From positions 124,001 through 188,000 of the forward strand of contig JAAROD010000044.1 in NCBI GenBank assembly GCA_012274445.1: a DNA stretch of 64,000 nt. Direction: 5' to 3'. This document shows positions 54,415-64,000 of the stretch, one piece after another. Each line of letters opens with the position of its first letter. Position 1 is the first letter of the stretch. The DNA is from Sclerotiophoma versabilis (lineage: Eukaryota > Ascomycota > Dothideomycetes > Pleosporales > Didymellaceae). The notes under the pieces were generated by a model. It made no database searches, was not told the DNA's origin, and saw only the letters and a list, made by a program, of their open reading frames with translations. The translations under genes were made by a program, and so were the position numbers.

Positions 54415-55809
54415 TCAAGTCCTGTAATCTCCGTTGATAGTAACATACTCGTGCGAGAAATCGCATGTCCAGAATACGGCTTCTTCCTTGAACTTCCCCT
54501 CACTAAGCTGGACCTTGATCTCCAAATCTTCCGCCTGTAGAATCTTCGCCGCCCGCTCCTCGTCAACCTGCTCCGGCTCCCCCCTTACCAGTAACTTTAG
54601 CTCCTCACTGCCGTCCGAGGGGATGAAGCTGACGCTCGTCTCCTCAGGAATGACGCCGTCGACGTTCTCTGCGTAGCCAGTGGCGCACAAAATACGGCCC
54701 CAGTTCGCGTCCTTGCCGTACAAGGCGGTTTTGACGAGAGGCGAGCGCGCAATGGTCGAGGCAACGCGGTGCGCGTCCTTGTAGGTTGCGGCGTTGGTGA
54801 CGCGGATAGTGACGAACTTGGTTGCGCCCTCGCCGTCGCGGACGACGAGCTTGGCGAGATCGATGGCAAATTCGGTAAGCGTCGTCTGGAAGGCGGCGAA
54901 GTCGGGCGAGGAGGTGCTGTCGATGGATTTGCCGCCGGCTGCGCCGTTGGCGAGGATGGCCACTGTGTCGTTGGTCGATGTGTCGCCGTCGATGGAGATG
55001 CTGTTGAACGACTTGGTGATGGCAGATGTGAGTGCGCTTTGCAGAGGGCCGGCGGAGATGGGCGCGTCGGTGCAGATTACGCCTAGCAGGGTGGCCATGT
55101 TGGGGTGGATCATGCCGGCTCCCTTGGTCATGCCGGCGATGTGGTATTCCTCCTGGCTGCCCGGCAAGGTGAAGGTCTTCGAGACAAGCTTAGGGAATGT
55201 GTCGGTGGTGCAAATGGCTTTGGCGGTGCCGAGCCAGTGCTCGTGTGTGTCTCCGAGGTTGTAGTATGCGGTGGGGATCTTGGAGACGATCTTCTGAATG
55301 GGCAGTCGCTGGCCGATAACTCCAGTGCTCATGACTATGCTTCGGCTTTGGCCGTCGTCTTCGCCATTGCTGTCGTTGACGAAGGCCTTGTCGGTTTCCC
55401 TGCCCATCAACGTCGCGTCCTCAATGCCGCCTTTCCCTGTCACGGCATTGGCACAGCCGCTGTTTATGATGACGGACCTGATGCCCTCTCCTTTCCGGCT
55501 CTTCAGCAGATTCCGGCTCACCGTGACGGGAGCGGCCTGGAACTTGTTGGTTGTGAAGACAGCAGCACCGGCGCATGGCGAATCAGATGCAATGAGCGCG
55601 AGATCGTCGAAGCGGGTGTTTGAAGCTTTCACGCCGACGTGTGCACTTCCAGCCTTGAAGCCGAGAGGGTAGGTGCCGCTTGTCGGTATGTACTTCTTCT
55701 TTGCGGCGGGAATCGCACCGTCGCCAGGCGCTGAGTAGCTCCTGGTTTGCGACGCAAAGATGCGGTTTGTGCGGGCGAGGAAGCGGGGATTAGGGCGCGC
55801 GAGAGACAT
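54415..55809 (-). CDS. ARG7: Mitochondrial arginine biosynthesis bifunctional protein ArgJ (ornithine/glutamate N-acetyltransferase)
   Basis: Single exon, 464 residues. It transfers acetyl from N-acetylornithine to glutamate and can also acetylate glutamate from acetyl-CoA, closing the acetyl cycle of arginine synthesis in mitochondria. The first about 27 residues are Arg/Ser-rich without acids (ARPNPRFLARTNRIFASQTR), a matrix-targeting peptide. Family text includes GFKAGSAHVGVK, INSGCANAVTGKGG, MSTGVIGQRLP and the self-cleavage site KGAGMIHPNMATLL, where the chain breaks between Ala239 and Thr240 and Thr becomes the nucleophile. Later blocks SFNSISIDGDTSTND and GANWGRILCATGYA region (KDANWGRILCA) are present. 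Full length, no defects. Confidence 0.97.
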   Translation of the reverse strand: MSLARPNPRFLARTNRIFASQTRSYSAPGDGAIPAAKKKYIPTSGTYPLGFKAGSAHVGVKASNTRFDDLALIASDSPCAGAAVFTTNKFQAAPVTVSRNLLKSRKGEGIRSVIINSGCANAVTGKGGIEDATLMGRETDKAFVNDSNGEDDGQSRSIVMSTGVIGQRLPIQKIVSKIPTAYYNLGDTHEHWLGTAKAICTTDTFPKLVSKTFTLPGSQEEYHIAGMTKGAGMIHPNMATLLGVICTDAPISAGPLQSALTSAITKSFNSISIDGDTSTNDTVAILANGAAGGKSIDSTSSPDFAAFQTTLTEFAIDLAKLVVRDGEGATKFVTIRVTNAATYKDAHRVASTIARSPLVKTALYGKDANWGRILCATGYAENVDGVIPEETSVSFIPSDGSEELKLLVRGEPEQVDEERAAKILQAEDLEIKVQLSEGKFKEEAVFWTCDFSHEYVTINGDYRT

Positions 55810-56179
55810 GGCGTCTGGGGCCAGGAACGAGCCGGTCTACTCAAAGGTACAACTGCGGTGTTGTGAGCTCAATTGCTATCGTCAACAGACAAAAGCGCGC
55901 AATCGCAAATGACGCAGAGCCGCGAAAGCTGCAACAGCTCCCAGAGGCCTCCTGAAGTGACCCAATGACACCGAAACCATACAACGTACCTTCAAGAACT
56001 CTTTATGTATGCAAGTACTTTCAATTGACTGCACACGCCCTGCAATGACTCCAAATGCTACGATGACAGTTCCAAACTCTCTCCAAAATTCTCGCGGCCA
56101 TTGACGCAGCTCCCTCCATGTCCGCTATCGGGCCCCACGATAACCCACCCCCAAGCCAATCCCGCCCTAGGCCCCTTCC
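55810..56179. other. Intergenic region upstream of ARG7-type gene
   Basis: Promoter of the acetyltransferase gene and 3' flank of the next minus-strand gene. No element was assigned. Confidence 0.5.
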
Positions 56180-56581
56180 CTAGACCCACAGTAGCAACAG
56201 GGCACCAGACGTCGAACCAACAAGGTAGCAGAGCAGAAGCAAATACCACGTCACCAGCAACCGCTCTGGTCGTGCAACGTAAGGTGATGCGATAAACAGC
56301 AGTGTTGCAGTAGGTACGCTGGCGGGAATCGAGAGGCGCAAACTGGTAGCCAAATTGGTGAAAAAGGTGCAGACCGCGCTGGAGGGATGCGTGTATGGGA
56401 GACTGTGGACGCCGTAGAGGATCAAACACTGCGAGGCGGCGAGGAAGAGAATCAGGGCAAGGGCGCAGGATTCGAGAAGATTGTGCGGCCGCTCAATGTA
56501 GGCTCTGCGTTGCGGTGCTGGCGCGGTAGCCGGTTCCGTGAGAGGCAGGCGGGTCTTCTGCTTGGTGATGTGGGTATCCAT
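56180..56581 (-). CDS. Small multi-span membrane protein, function unknown
   Basis: Open frame of 133 residues from the ATG at 56581 to the stop at 56180. After a polar 30-residue head it reads ERPHNLLESCALALILFLAAS and then alternates hydrophobic helices at about 37-57, 67-81, 88-101 and 108-132, ending almost inside the last one. No catalytic or binding motif is seen. The even helix spacing and proper ATG favour a real gene. I do not recognise a family. Confidence 0.5.
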   Translation of the reverse strand: MDTHITKQKTRLPLTEPATAPAPQRRAYIERPHNLLESCALALILFLAASQCLILYGVHSLPYTHPSSAVCTFFTNLATSLRLSIPASVPTATLLFIASPYVARPERLLVTWYLLLLCYLVGSTSGALLLLWV

Positions 56582-57343
56582 GATTTACTTGAGGCGTGGA
56601 TGTGCTTGCTTCAGTGTGAATGGAGGGGAGTAAGTATTCGACTTTTGTCTTCTGGCAGACGTCCAAAACACCATAGATCTGGCCGCTGCCGGCTGTCTCA
56701 TCGCAGCCGCCGGAACAGGAGCATGTGCAACGCTACCCAACAAGACGATTCTATCACTATGCTATCACTTCAAGGCAGTCACAACCCGCCTGAAATGTAT
56801 TCGCGCCAGCCCCGAGTACAAAAACATCAGAAACACCGCTTGGAGTCGCTGAGCGCGGCGTCAGGCCCGATCCTCACATGTTGCATAGATAGCCGCATTC
56901 TACCTGCAATGTAAGGCCCGAAAGCCACATGGTCTTCCCGTCCAACGCCTAGAACACTGCATCCGGACTCCCCTGCAAAGCCCTTGAACTTGAGCCTCAT
57001 GCTGACCCGATGGCACCCTCGCCAAAACCAGCAACCCGCTAACCCCATGCAGCGCAGCGCAGCGCATCGGAGTCCACGGCAGACATGCCAAACACACCAC
57101 CGTGCATACCTCGGTTCTTACTCCGTCGCACGCCTTTTGGAGCTGTCAGCATACACTACCAGGCCTTGGATCCTCCAAGAAAGCAAAGGTCAAGCGTAGA
57201 GATAGTAGTGGACGAAGAGCCCGACCACACCACCACCACCACCAGCTTACCGGTCATTCACACGCATGATACTCTGGGATGGCGTTGCAAAATAAGCAAA
57301 TAAATCTCGTGAGCATGGGAAGATCATGTCCTCTTTCTTTTTC

Positions 57344-57361
57344 TTTTTTTTTTTTTTTTTT
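57344..57361. repeat. Homopolymer run of 18 T
   Basis: Eighteen consecutive T inside a longer pyrimidine tract (about 57330-57369). Confidence 0.95.
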
Positions 57362-57697
57362 ACTTTTTCGACGAAGATGCTTTATTCCTTGGCCCTGAAA
57401 CGCCGCCAATGCGTCTTTGTGCACTCTTTGAGCATGTCAGATGCAAGTGAGATGCAGATGAGCGCAAGTGTTAAGCCAGTATAGAGACAAGTGTGAAGCA
57501 AGCATAGAGCAAGTGTAGAGCAAGCAAGCCACGCGCAATTCAAAGCAAAGTCCACAGAGTCTGCAAAGTATCGTCGTTTCACACGGGAACGCGGAAGTCC
57601 GTCCGCTGTACCGGTAGTCAGAGACCCACCACACACAAAAGTCCGTGGGAGCGCGAGAGAGCAGCGACGGACTCGAGGAGCAGGTGGGCAGGGCAAG

Positions 57698-57717
57698 GCA
57701 AAGCAAAGCAAAGCAAA
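57698..57717. repeat. GCAAA microsatellite, four units
   Basis: Four perfect copies of GCAAA, preceded by two imperfect GGCAA units. Confidence 0.9.
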
Positions 57718-58027
57718 GTAAGTGTGGTGGACCTGGATTTGTTTGTTCCGGGCCATGACGGCGTAGCCACATGGAGGGTTTTACTTTATCATGTCGTCTC
57801 AGGGCGCCCTGGTGGCATCTTAGCATTACAGCATCGCTGCTACGCATGCTACGCACGCTCTATTACCACCCCAAATATTCACATTACACGTCTTTGTTGC
57901 GGCTAGACTCGAATCACCATCTTTGTTGAGGCTGCTCCAGAGGTTCTTTGAAGCCAACGTCTATACATAGAGTTTCTGCAAGGGGCGATCGTTAATCGTT
58001 GGTGGCGTGGACGTGCGACAGGTGACG

Positions 58028-58987
58028 ATGCGCTCAATTGAGCGCGTGCTACATATCGAAGGACGATCCGCATCGCACACGGTAAGAGATGGTGTGCGTG
58101 GCCAACAGCCGCAGAATCCCACGTCGTCATCGCCGTCTCCCTTGCCAACAGTCAGGATACTACAGGCAACCGTCTCCACGTCGCAGCAGTTCACCATAGC
58201 CACGGATACAACAAAGACCAGCGACCCGACGATGCCGGCAACCATGTCCAAGCCCGCAACGGTTTCACAGGAGGCCCATGGTCTCTCACCCAAATCCATC
58301 GCAGGACTCGCCATGATCCCCGTAGCCGTGGTGCTGATCGCAGTGGCAATTTTCACATGCTTCTGGCTGCGCAAGCGCCGCAGACGAGCTCCCATCATCC
58401 ACCACCTAGGTCCCACGCCTCCACCTCTACCGGCCGTGCCAGAGAAAGACTTCCGTTCGCCGAACAGCTCATTCGAGTCTACAGCCAGCGGAGGAAAGGT
58501 GCGCACCTTGTCTGCAATGAGCATACCGGTCATGCATACGGGTTGGATAGCACCACCGCGTCCACAGGCACGACCATCGCATGACTCCGCGGTCCATCAT
58601 AATCCTTGGAACGACCGGTTTCTGAGGATCTCGACAGATATTGCGACAGCTGGATTCCAGGTTCCGAGAGGAGCAATCGAAGCAGGGATAGACAGCCCAA
58701 TCGAACGCAGCAGTCCGTTCAGGCTGAAGAGAGGCGATACAAGGAAGAGAAGCAGTTTGGATCCGGACGTTATGAGTGCTTGGCCTGCACCACCACAGCC
58801 AGCAGCGCAGCCTGCTCCGTTGAAGATACCACGCTGTGGGAGGACGTATATGGAACGAAGATCCATCAGCGCGGAGTATTTTTCGCAGGAGAGAGATAGC
58901 CGCGACGTACATGGGTTGCAAGAGTACTGGGAGGAATTCAGGCTTAACTTAGGTCCCGATCCAGGGCCAACAGTCAGATCGCACTGA
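58028..58987 (+). CDS. Single-pass membrane protein with Ser/Thr-rich ectodomain
   Basis: Frame of 319 residues from the ATG at 58028. A Ser/Thr/Pro-rich segment (about 33-85) precedes a single strong membrane helix at about 90-114 (SIAGLAMIPVAVVLIAVAIF) and a stop-transfer cluster, LRKRRRR. The cytosolic 200 residues are Pro/Ser/Arg-rich with PPPLPAVPEKDF-type motifs common in fungal wall-sensor-like proteins. No signal peptide is visible at this start, and an AG acceptor lies directly upstream, so a first exon encoding the signal peptide may be missing from this model. No folded extracellular domain (WSC, CFEM) was seen. Function unknown. Confidence 0.6.
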   Translation: MRSIERVLHIEGRSASHTVRDGVRGQQPQNPTSSSPSPLPTVRILQATVSTSQQFTIATDTTKTSDPTMPATMSKPATVSQEAHGLSPKSIAGLAMIPVAVVLIAVAIFTCFWLRKRRRRAPIIHHLGPTPPPLPAVPEKDFRSPNSSFESTASGGKVRTLSAMSIPVMHTGWIAPPRPQARPSHDSAVHHNPWNDRFLRISTDIATAGFQVPRGAIEAGIDSPIERSSPFRLKRGDTRKRSSLDPDVMSAWPAPPQPAAQPAPLKIPRCGRTYMERRSISAEYFSQERDSRDVHGLQEYWEEFRLNLGPDPGPTVRSH

Positions 58988-59446
58988 AGAGATAGCCTGC
59001 GTCTGTGTAACAGAACAGATAGCAAGAGTTAGGTAGAGGCTTGTGGCATTGATAGCATGATTAGCGCGGCGTTTGCACGTTTCGGTATACCCTTGGGAGG
59101 CAGGCTAGGTAGGCTTATGATTAAACTCTTCCACTTCTTGTATTGCGTCTGTAAATATGTTAACGACTGAATGTAAACTAATCACTGGTCCGACACACCA
59201 TCTGAAGCCGCTCGTAGTTCGCTTGCCTCTCGTCTTCTCACGACGCCTATTCGTCGCCACTGAACATGATGCTAGGCGGGTTCCTATATTGTATGTCGTG
59301 TAACTGTGATAGACGTAGGTGACTCGAGTGCTGATTCTGTGACTGAGCGCCAACTCATGCCAAAGCAAGCACTTCTGGTGGTTTAGGTTGTCCTTTGTGA
59401 TCTGCATAGAGCATTCGTGTCTGCGCAGCCACATGTGCGTTCTCCC
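58988..59446. other. Intergenic region between convergent genes
   Basis: 3' flanks of the single-pass membrane protein and BUD31. Nothing else was recognised. Confidence 0.5.
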
Positions 59447-59896
59447 TCAATCGCTCGAGGCACATCCTCTGCAGCCGCAATTCACGCACTGGATATCCTG
59501 GTTTTCCTTCATCTGCTCCTTGGGCACGCGGCAAATGCACGTCGACCTGAAGTTCGTCTCCTTGGTCTGGATGCACCTCGTGCAGCACAACTTCTCGTAG
59601 CCCTGCTTCTTCCATTTGGCAATCAACATGGCGTCCGCATATCCGTTCTTGAGCAGATAGTCGTAGAGCTGCTTGCTGATAGCCTCCTTCTCATAGTACA
59701 GGTCGTAAATGTATCGCGAGCGCTGGTGGGTGATCTGGAAGATGGGCCACGTCATCTCGTACTTCTTCTTGCCCTCGTGCGATGCGTTCTCGGCGTCCTT
59801 CATCTTGTTCTGGAACTCAAGGAGTGTGTCTTCCAGGTCTTCGAAGCCATCTGGTGGGGCCTTCTTCGAGGCACGCGCTGTGCGGACCGGGGGCAT
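59447..59896 (-). CDS. BUD31: Pre-mRNA splicing factor Bud31 (G10 family)
   Basis: Single exon, 149 residues, matching the family length of about 144-157. Bud31 is a zinc-binding member of the NineTeen-associated complex in the activated spliceosome. Conserved text: PPDGFEDLEDTLLEFQNKMKD at the front, WPIFQITHQRSRYIYDLYY, ISKQLYDYLLKNGYADAMLI and the cysteine-rich C-terminus (EKLCCTRCIQ, TCICRVPK, CVNCGCRGC) that binds zinc. No introns and no defects. Its start faces the complex I subunit gene 254 bp away. Confidence 0.98.
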   Translation of the reverse strand: MPPVRTARASKKAPPDGFEDLEDTLLEFQNKMKDAENASHEGKKKYEMTWPIFQITHQRSRYIYDLYYEKEAISKQLYDYLLKNGYADAMLIAKWKKQGYEKLCCTRCIQTKETNFRSTCICRVPKEQMKENQDIQCVNCGCRGCASSD

Positions 59897-60150
59897 GGTG
59901 GTGTTTTCGGCGCGTTAAAAAGTCTGCAATAGCTCGTAATAGGCTGGACTATCCAAGACGCGTGATATGTAGGTCGGTCTGGTGCGGGGGGTTGTTTCGT
60001 GTTTCTGCAAGGCACTCGTGCACCCACAGCTTTCAGAAACCGCCGCCCGCGAGAACCACGCTAGCGAAACGCCAAGCAACCACTCCACCGAGCCGCATCG
60101 TCACTCCATAGCAAGCTCGGTGAAGACTCGAGCTCCGCAACACCGCCAAC
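59897..60150. promoter_or_regulatory. Bidirectional promoter region, BUD31 / complex I subunit
   Basis: 254 bp between two divergent housekeeping ATGs must contain both promoters. No TATA element was seen. Confidence 0.45.
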
Positions 60151-60814
60151 ATGGTCATCAACCCTACCTACCTTGCCCAGCGCACGCGCTCATGTACGGA
60201 CTACGCTTGATATAGTCATTGAGAGATATGGCGCGCTAACGCAGACACAGCGGTCAACTGGACCGATGCGAAGAAGAGGGTCATCCACAGCTACCGGGAC
60301 TGGCTGCGATCGGTATGTCAGCCCCGCAGGAGGTGGTCGAAAATCGGGAGGAATTCATAGCTTTTGGAGGACGTGGGTGCTACAAAAGAGGGGGAAGGCC
60401 AGACATGGAAGACCGGATGTGTGGAGATACAGAGGATGCAACCAACGGCGACACGGCAGAGGCTGACACATCTTGACAGGCGCCCGAAATTCAGACCATG
60501 TACTCGCTCAACATGCCCGTCTCCACGCTTCGGACGAAGATCCGCCAAGAATTCGAGCGGCACCGATATGTGAATCAAATAAAGACGGTGGACGTCTTGC
60601 TGTTCAACAGTCACCAGGAGTTTCAAGAAACCCTCAACTACTGGAAGCAGCTGTCACACGTCCTCAAGTACTTCCGCGCTGAGGAGGACCCAAAGGCGAG
60701 GTTGCCAGCGAACTTCATCAACGGTTTCTTGGAGGTACGAGACAAAATATCTCCTCTGGTGACCGCCATATGCAACACACAAATGCTGACCACAACGTAT
60801 AGGGACGCAACTGA
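60151..60814 (+). CDS. NDUFA6: Mitochondrial complex I LYR-motif subunit (B14 / NDUFA6-like)
   Basis: Exons 60151-60193, 60251-60312, 60480-60734 and 60803-60814 encode 123 residues. It is an accessory subunit of NADH:ubiquinone oxidoreductase; in this family the LYR protein docks the mitochondrial acyl carrier protein. The LYR-type motif appears as IHSYRDWLRSAPEI, followed by the three-helix bundle (STLRTKIRQEFERHRYV, VDVLLFNSHQEFQETLNYWKQ) and HVLKYFRAEEDP near the end. The last exon has only 12 nt (GRN and stop), after GT at 60735 and an AG at 60802; without it the frame would read on for about 60 codons. The 167-nt intron 2 is long for this region. Confidence 0.93.
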
Positions 60815-60978
60815 TCGAACTTCACAGCCTGGGGCTAGGAGCGAAACAAGACAAAAAAAACGTGCATATAGCTTTGTCACAATACCATTCCCTTTCTCGT
60901 GCGCCGATCCGTAGATGCTACCCGTGAACGCCTGCAATGCAATAATCTTTTCCACCCTTCTCTCCGTGCACAAAGTCC

Positions 60979-61544
60979 CTACTGCTCCATCTGGTTGATG
61001 AACTCCTCTCGTGAAACGGTAAACTTCTCTGTAACGACATCGCACATGTTCATCAGATCCTCGAGCCCCTTCTCCAACACTTGGTACACACTGACGTTGT
61101 CTGCAATGACATCAGAGGGGTTTTCAACGTACGGGAAACCGCCGAGACTTACCATATGTCTGGATGCGCAAGTTCATCTTGGTCTCTGAAGGGTGAGGAA
61201 TGGAGTAACCGCAGAACTCGACATCAGGGCTAAAAGGTCGTCAGCGCATGCTCCTAGGCTATTGTCTCTGCATTCTGGCGACTGTAGTCACTCACTTCTT
61301 CATGATGATGTATCTCAGCGCGTTGCCTAGCGTGTGATCCTCGCCATCGAACTGGAAAGAAGCAGCGCTCTCCGTCGCACCTGCCAACTGCGCAACGTTA
61401 GTACACGCATTCCGTTCAGTCGGACTGACTTTGACGTACGACACGTATTCTGTCGCGGTCTACCGAGGCATCGATCTCGTCGCCGTGCTCAGATGCAGGG
61501 TCGATAATCTTAGGTGCAACCTTTTCTTCTGTGGCGGATGGCAT
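60979..61544 (-). CDS. RPC19: RNA polymerase I and III subunit AC19 (Rpc19)
   Basis: Exons 61544-61440, 61387-61296, 61229-61153 and 61100-60979 (introns 52, 66 and 52 nt) encode 131 residues. AC19 pairs with AC40 to form the alpha-like assembly platform of RNA polymerases I and III. After an acidic head (HGDEIDASVDRDR), the family core is complete: ASFQFDGEDHTLGNALRYII, then MKNPDVEFCGYSIPHPSE, NLRIQTY and the final helix VYQVLEKGLEDLMNMCDVV. No exon alone looks like a gene, so it is easily missed. It ends 165 bp from the 3' end of the complex I subunit and is divergent from HIS3. Confidence 0.95.
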
Positions 61545-61894
61545 TTTGCACGATTTTCTTCCTCTCTCTTGATTTCTCAACAACCTGTGGATCCAGAGAC
61601 AGCGAGCGTGGTGCTAGGCGGTATTGTGTGTACCTGAAAGCGTGACTTTACGATATCAAAAGTTTTCCCTGCGCGTGTTTTGGGCCGGCGAATCAGTGTT
61701 GGCTTACTTTTTTTCAGCCCTACAGCCGCGGCTAGCTTGTGACGTGGGTGCCGGTACGTGGGGTACGCCTCCGATCCCACCTCAACTTTTCTCGACGGCA
61801 CGAACAACTGCAATTGACGTCCAATTCTACCTTGGCACCCTTCAAAACACAATCAGAACGCTTTTCTAGACTGGAATTCGTCAACACCGCCGCA
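61545..61894. promoter_or_regulatory. Bidirectional promoter region, RPC19 / HIS3
   Basis: 350 bp between divergent ATGs. The sequence TTGACG occurs but no clear TGACTCA-type Gcn4/CpcA site was found, although HIS3-class genes are usually under cross-pathway control. Confidence 0.45.
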
Positions 61895-62599
61895 ATGCCG
61901 CGCACTGCAATTCTCAACCGCGACACCAACGAGACCAAAATCCAAGTCTCCATCAACCTCGACGGCGGCGAACTGCAAGCCTACGAGCACTCGGACTTCT
62001 GGGCAGCGCTGGACAAAAAGAACCTCAACGGTGAAGGCGAGAAGATCGAAAAAGACCATGCGACACAGAAGTCCAACTCGCAGGAAATCTCGGTCGACAC
62101 GGGCATCGGCTTCCTCGACCACATGGTCCACGCACTCGCCAAACATGCTGGCTGGTCGCTGCGCATACGTGTCAAGGGTGATCTGCACATTGATGATCAT
62201 CACACATCCGAGGACGCGTTTCTCGCACTCGGCACTGCGTTCAAGAATGCACTGCAGGGCTCGACCGGTCTCGCGCGCTTCGGCCACGCATATGCGCCCC
62301 TTGACGAAGCCCTGTCACGCGCTGTCATCGACCTGAGTAACCGCCCGTACTGCGTCACCGACCTGGGGCTGAGGCGGGAGAAGCTTGGCGATTTGAGCTG
62401 CGAGATGATCCCGCACTGCCTGCAGAGCTTTGCGCAGGCGAGTGGAACAACACTGCATGTGGACTGTCTTAGGGGAGACAATGATCACCACAGGGCGGAG
62501 AGTGCGTTCAAGGCGCTGGCTGTGGCGATTAGGCATGCGACAACTGTGGTCAAGCAGTGGGAGGGGGAGGTCAGGAGTACGAAGGGTGTGCTTTACTAA
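61895..62599 (+). CDS. HIS3: Imidazoleglycerol-phosphate dehydratase
   Basis: Single exon, 234 residues. It removes water from imidazoleglycerol phosphate in the sixth step of histidine synthesis, as a manganese-dependent 24-mer in the cytosol. The two metal-binding signatures are intact: HIDDHHTSEDAFLALG and GDNDHHRAESAFKAL. Also conserved are DTGIGFLDHMVHALAKHAG, YAPLDEALSRAVIDLSNRPY and the closing STKGVLY. The reading frame is open upstream of the ATG at 61895, but the family start is MPRTAILNRDTNETKIQV. No fusion and no defects. Confidence 0.98.
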   Translation: MPRTAILNRDTNETKIQVSINLDGGELQAYEHSDFWAALDKKNLNGEGEKIEKDHATQKSNSQEISVDTGIGFLDHMVHALAKHAGWSLRIRVKGDLHIDDHHTSEDAFLALGTAFKNALQGSTGLARFGHAYAPLDEALSRAVIDLSNRPYCVTDLGLRREKLGDLSCEMIPHCLQSFAQASGTTLHVDCLRGDNDHHRAESAFKALAVAIRHATTVVKQWEGEVRSTKGVLY

Positions 62600-64000
62600 G
62601 TGCGCAAGGAATCACGCGCGGACGATCTGTACACGATATGAATGAAGACACTCGAGCAAGGCACGGGGGGTTTTTTTTGGCGCTTGAATTTGTTGACTTG
62701 GTCATTCGTAGGGATGTGGCTGAGCTCTGGCTTGCGTACTCAAAGACGTGCTCTAGCTATCATTTGGTCACCTTGACCGAGCAGAAAAATAACGCCTGCC
62801 CTGAGAAGTCATAACTGTTATTTTTGGGAGCAAAACGGTGGCAAAAACATACAACAGAGGTTATTCGCTCGCGGTCACCCACCTAATTATCTGCCGCTGG
62901 GTTGCTTAGATAGGGCCGAGCGAGCGGAAAACCTTCTTTCTTTGGTCGTTCACCGCAAAGTCCTTAATTACACCGTTGCCAGTAATGTGAATTGGGCATT
63001 GGGTCGCGTGAGCTCTGCAAGGTAGTGATTGGCTGCATATACCGTAAAAATCCAGTTTTATGGCCGCCAGCCAGCAAGGCGTATCCCCATCTAGATAACC
63101 TTAGATAACGCTCGATGCAATGTTTGGTACCGCACCTATCAACATTGCATACGAATTAGTACAAGTGTCTGTATACATACCAGATCTGGTCTGGCGCCTT
63201 GCTTAAATAACTCGTTAGTGATAGCTCCATCTCGGGCCCGTCAAATCGATTTTTCACGGGAGTGATCAACCGCTTTCCACCACACGTCGCGCGCGATTAA
63301 GATTGTGGTTCCCCCACACCGCTCTCTTGACGCCGACATCCGCGAAATAACTATACAGGGGGATTCTTTTTTTGTTAGTAGTCTTTATGCTAGTTAAAGT
63401 ATTCTCTAATCAACCCTTTAAGAACGCATTCATGGTTGCTGAGTGAATAGAACAGTTTATCTGCATTGAAAGTGACGGACTCTGAAGTAAGAGACCTTCC
63501 TTGTATATTAGATACTTGATAAGAGCTTATACAAACTGCCGCTTTAATAGCTCTACTATGGTAGGACACCTCTACATATGTTGCGTTTGTTTTTCAAGTG
63601 AGGATTTCATCAGATGCGAACCACCAGCATCATGTTGGTAGGGTTCGCACAAGCCAGGACTTGGTAAAGACGGGTTTCTTCGTATAGCTGTCGGTGTTCT
63701 CGGTGATGTCGGTGTGCTTGTTTTGCCTGTCGCGATGCTATCTGAAACCTCGGTATGCCGAGTACAGGCGCGCTGATATCGGCACTTTCGGACTGTTGAT
63801 CTCTCCTTTCGAAACCTCCTCGAGTTTGTGGCTGTAGATGCTGGCACTTTTGCATGTCTTTGTTTCGGCATTTTTTGTCTGTGTCTTGTTCAGTATCCCA
63901 GCCTGCGTTCCTATTTATCTCCCCAAGCTAAACACGTTTTAAACTTCACTGCTATTACTACTTTGACAACTACCTTTGTTTTTACATTCACGATAATACA
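62600..64000. other. 1.4-kb gene-free, AT-richer end region
   Basis: No convincing gene. A minus-strand 99-codon frame (63572-63871) has an ATG but low-complexity basic text. The stretch from about 63345 to 63560 looks AT-rich by eye compared with the rest of the window. No terminal repeats or transposase were recognised. Confidence 0.45.

Larger units (their letters stand above)
56582..58027. other. Intergenic region with simple repeats
   Basis: Gene-free 1.4 kb. Holds an 18-T run and a short GCAAA microsatellite plus loosely repeated AAGCAAG/AGTGTAGAGC text at about 57485-57535. It probably contains the promoter and perhaps a first exon of the following gene. Confidence 0.45.

Noticed and set aside
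63572..63871. 99-codon minus-strand frame with ATG
   Set aside because: Low-complexity basic text without motif or neighbours; an overlapping frame is equally open.
1..64000. tRNA, rRNA or CRISPR elements
   Set aside because: Scanning by eye for B-box-like GGTTCGAATCC with paired arms and for regular spaced repeats gave no candidate; a dedicated tRNA search was not possible here.

Overview
The window is nuclear DNA of a filamentous ascomycete. Genes are split by short GT-AG introns, mostly 47-66 nt. There are HET-domain incompatibility genes, a fungal 6-methylsalicylic-acid-synthase-type polyketide synthase (PKS), a PTH11/rhodopsin-like membrane protein, and orthologs of yeast CBF5, SIS1, CWC27, ALE1, CSE4, DER1, BUD31, RPC19, HIS3 and ARG7. 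The overall character suggests Pezizomycotina. A Dothideomycete/Pleosporales origin is my guess and is not proven by the sequence.

Layout. 0-10 kb: the 5' part of an MFS transporter (cut by the window edge), an F-box protein carrying three tandem winged-helix-like repeats, and an intact partially reducing PKS (KS-AT-DH/TH-KR-ACP) on the minus strand. 10-13.4 kb is gene-poor and holds only a decayed coding-like scrap. 13.4-17 kb: a secreted bacterial-type solute-binding protein and a convergent GPI-anchored serine carboxypeptidase. 17.5-33.5 kb is mainly housekeeping: F-box protein, CBF5, SIS1-type DnaJ, TenA-like protein, an orphan membrane protein, a small putative DNA-binding protein, CWC27 and the ALE1-type acyltransferase. 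33.4-35.5 kb is non-coding and contains a diverged inverted repeat. 35.5-41 kb: rhodopsin-like protein, the centromeric histone CENP-A/CSE4 (minus), a Derlin (plus, divergent from CENP-A) and an S1/P1 nuclease. 41.3-53.7 kb is accessory: a broken HET gene, an intact HET gene, an aldo-keto reductase with a 14-nt microexon, a protein kinase gene with a one-base frameshift, a gene-poor stretch with faint ORFs, and a secreted cysteine-rich protein with dibasic processing sites. 54-62.6 kb is housekeeping again: ornithine acetyltransferase, two small membrane proteins, BUD31, complex I LYR subunit, RPC19 and HIS3. 62.6-64 kb is gene-free and looks AT-richer.

Functional links. Secretion and extracellular hydrolysis are represented by the carboxypeptidase, S1 nuclease and solute-binding protein. 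RNA processing and RNA polymerase are represented by CBF5, CWC27, BUD31 and RPC19. Two amino-acid biosynthesis genes (ARG7-type and HIS3) lie within 8 kb of each other. The PKS has an MFS transporter of the ATR1/DHA2 type about 3.3 kb beyond its 3' end, which could form a minimal metabolite locus, but no tailoring enzyme is intact inside the window. All exon boundaries were placed by reading splice signals and protein continuity; no search or transcript data were available.
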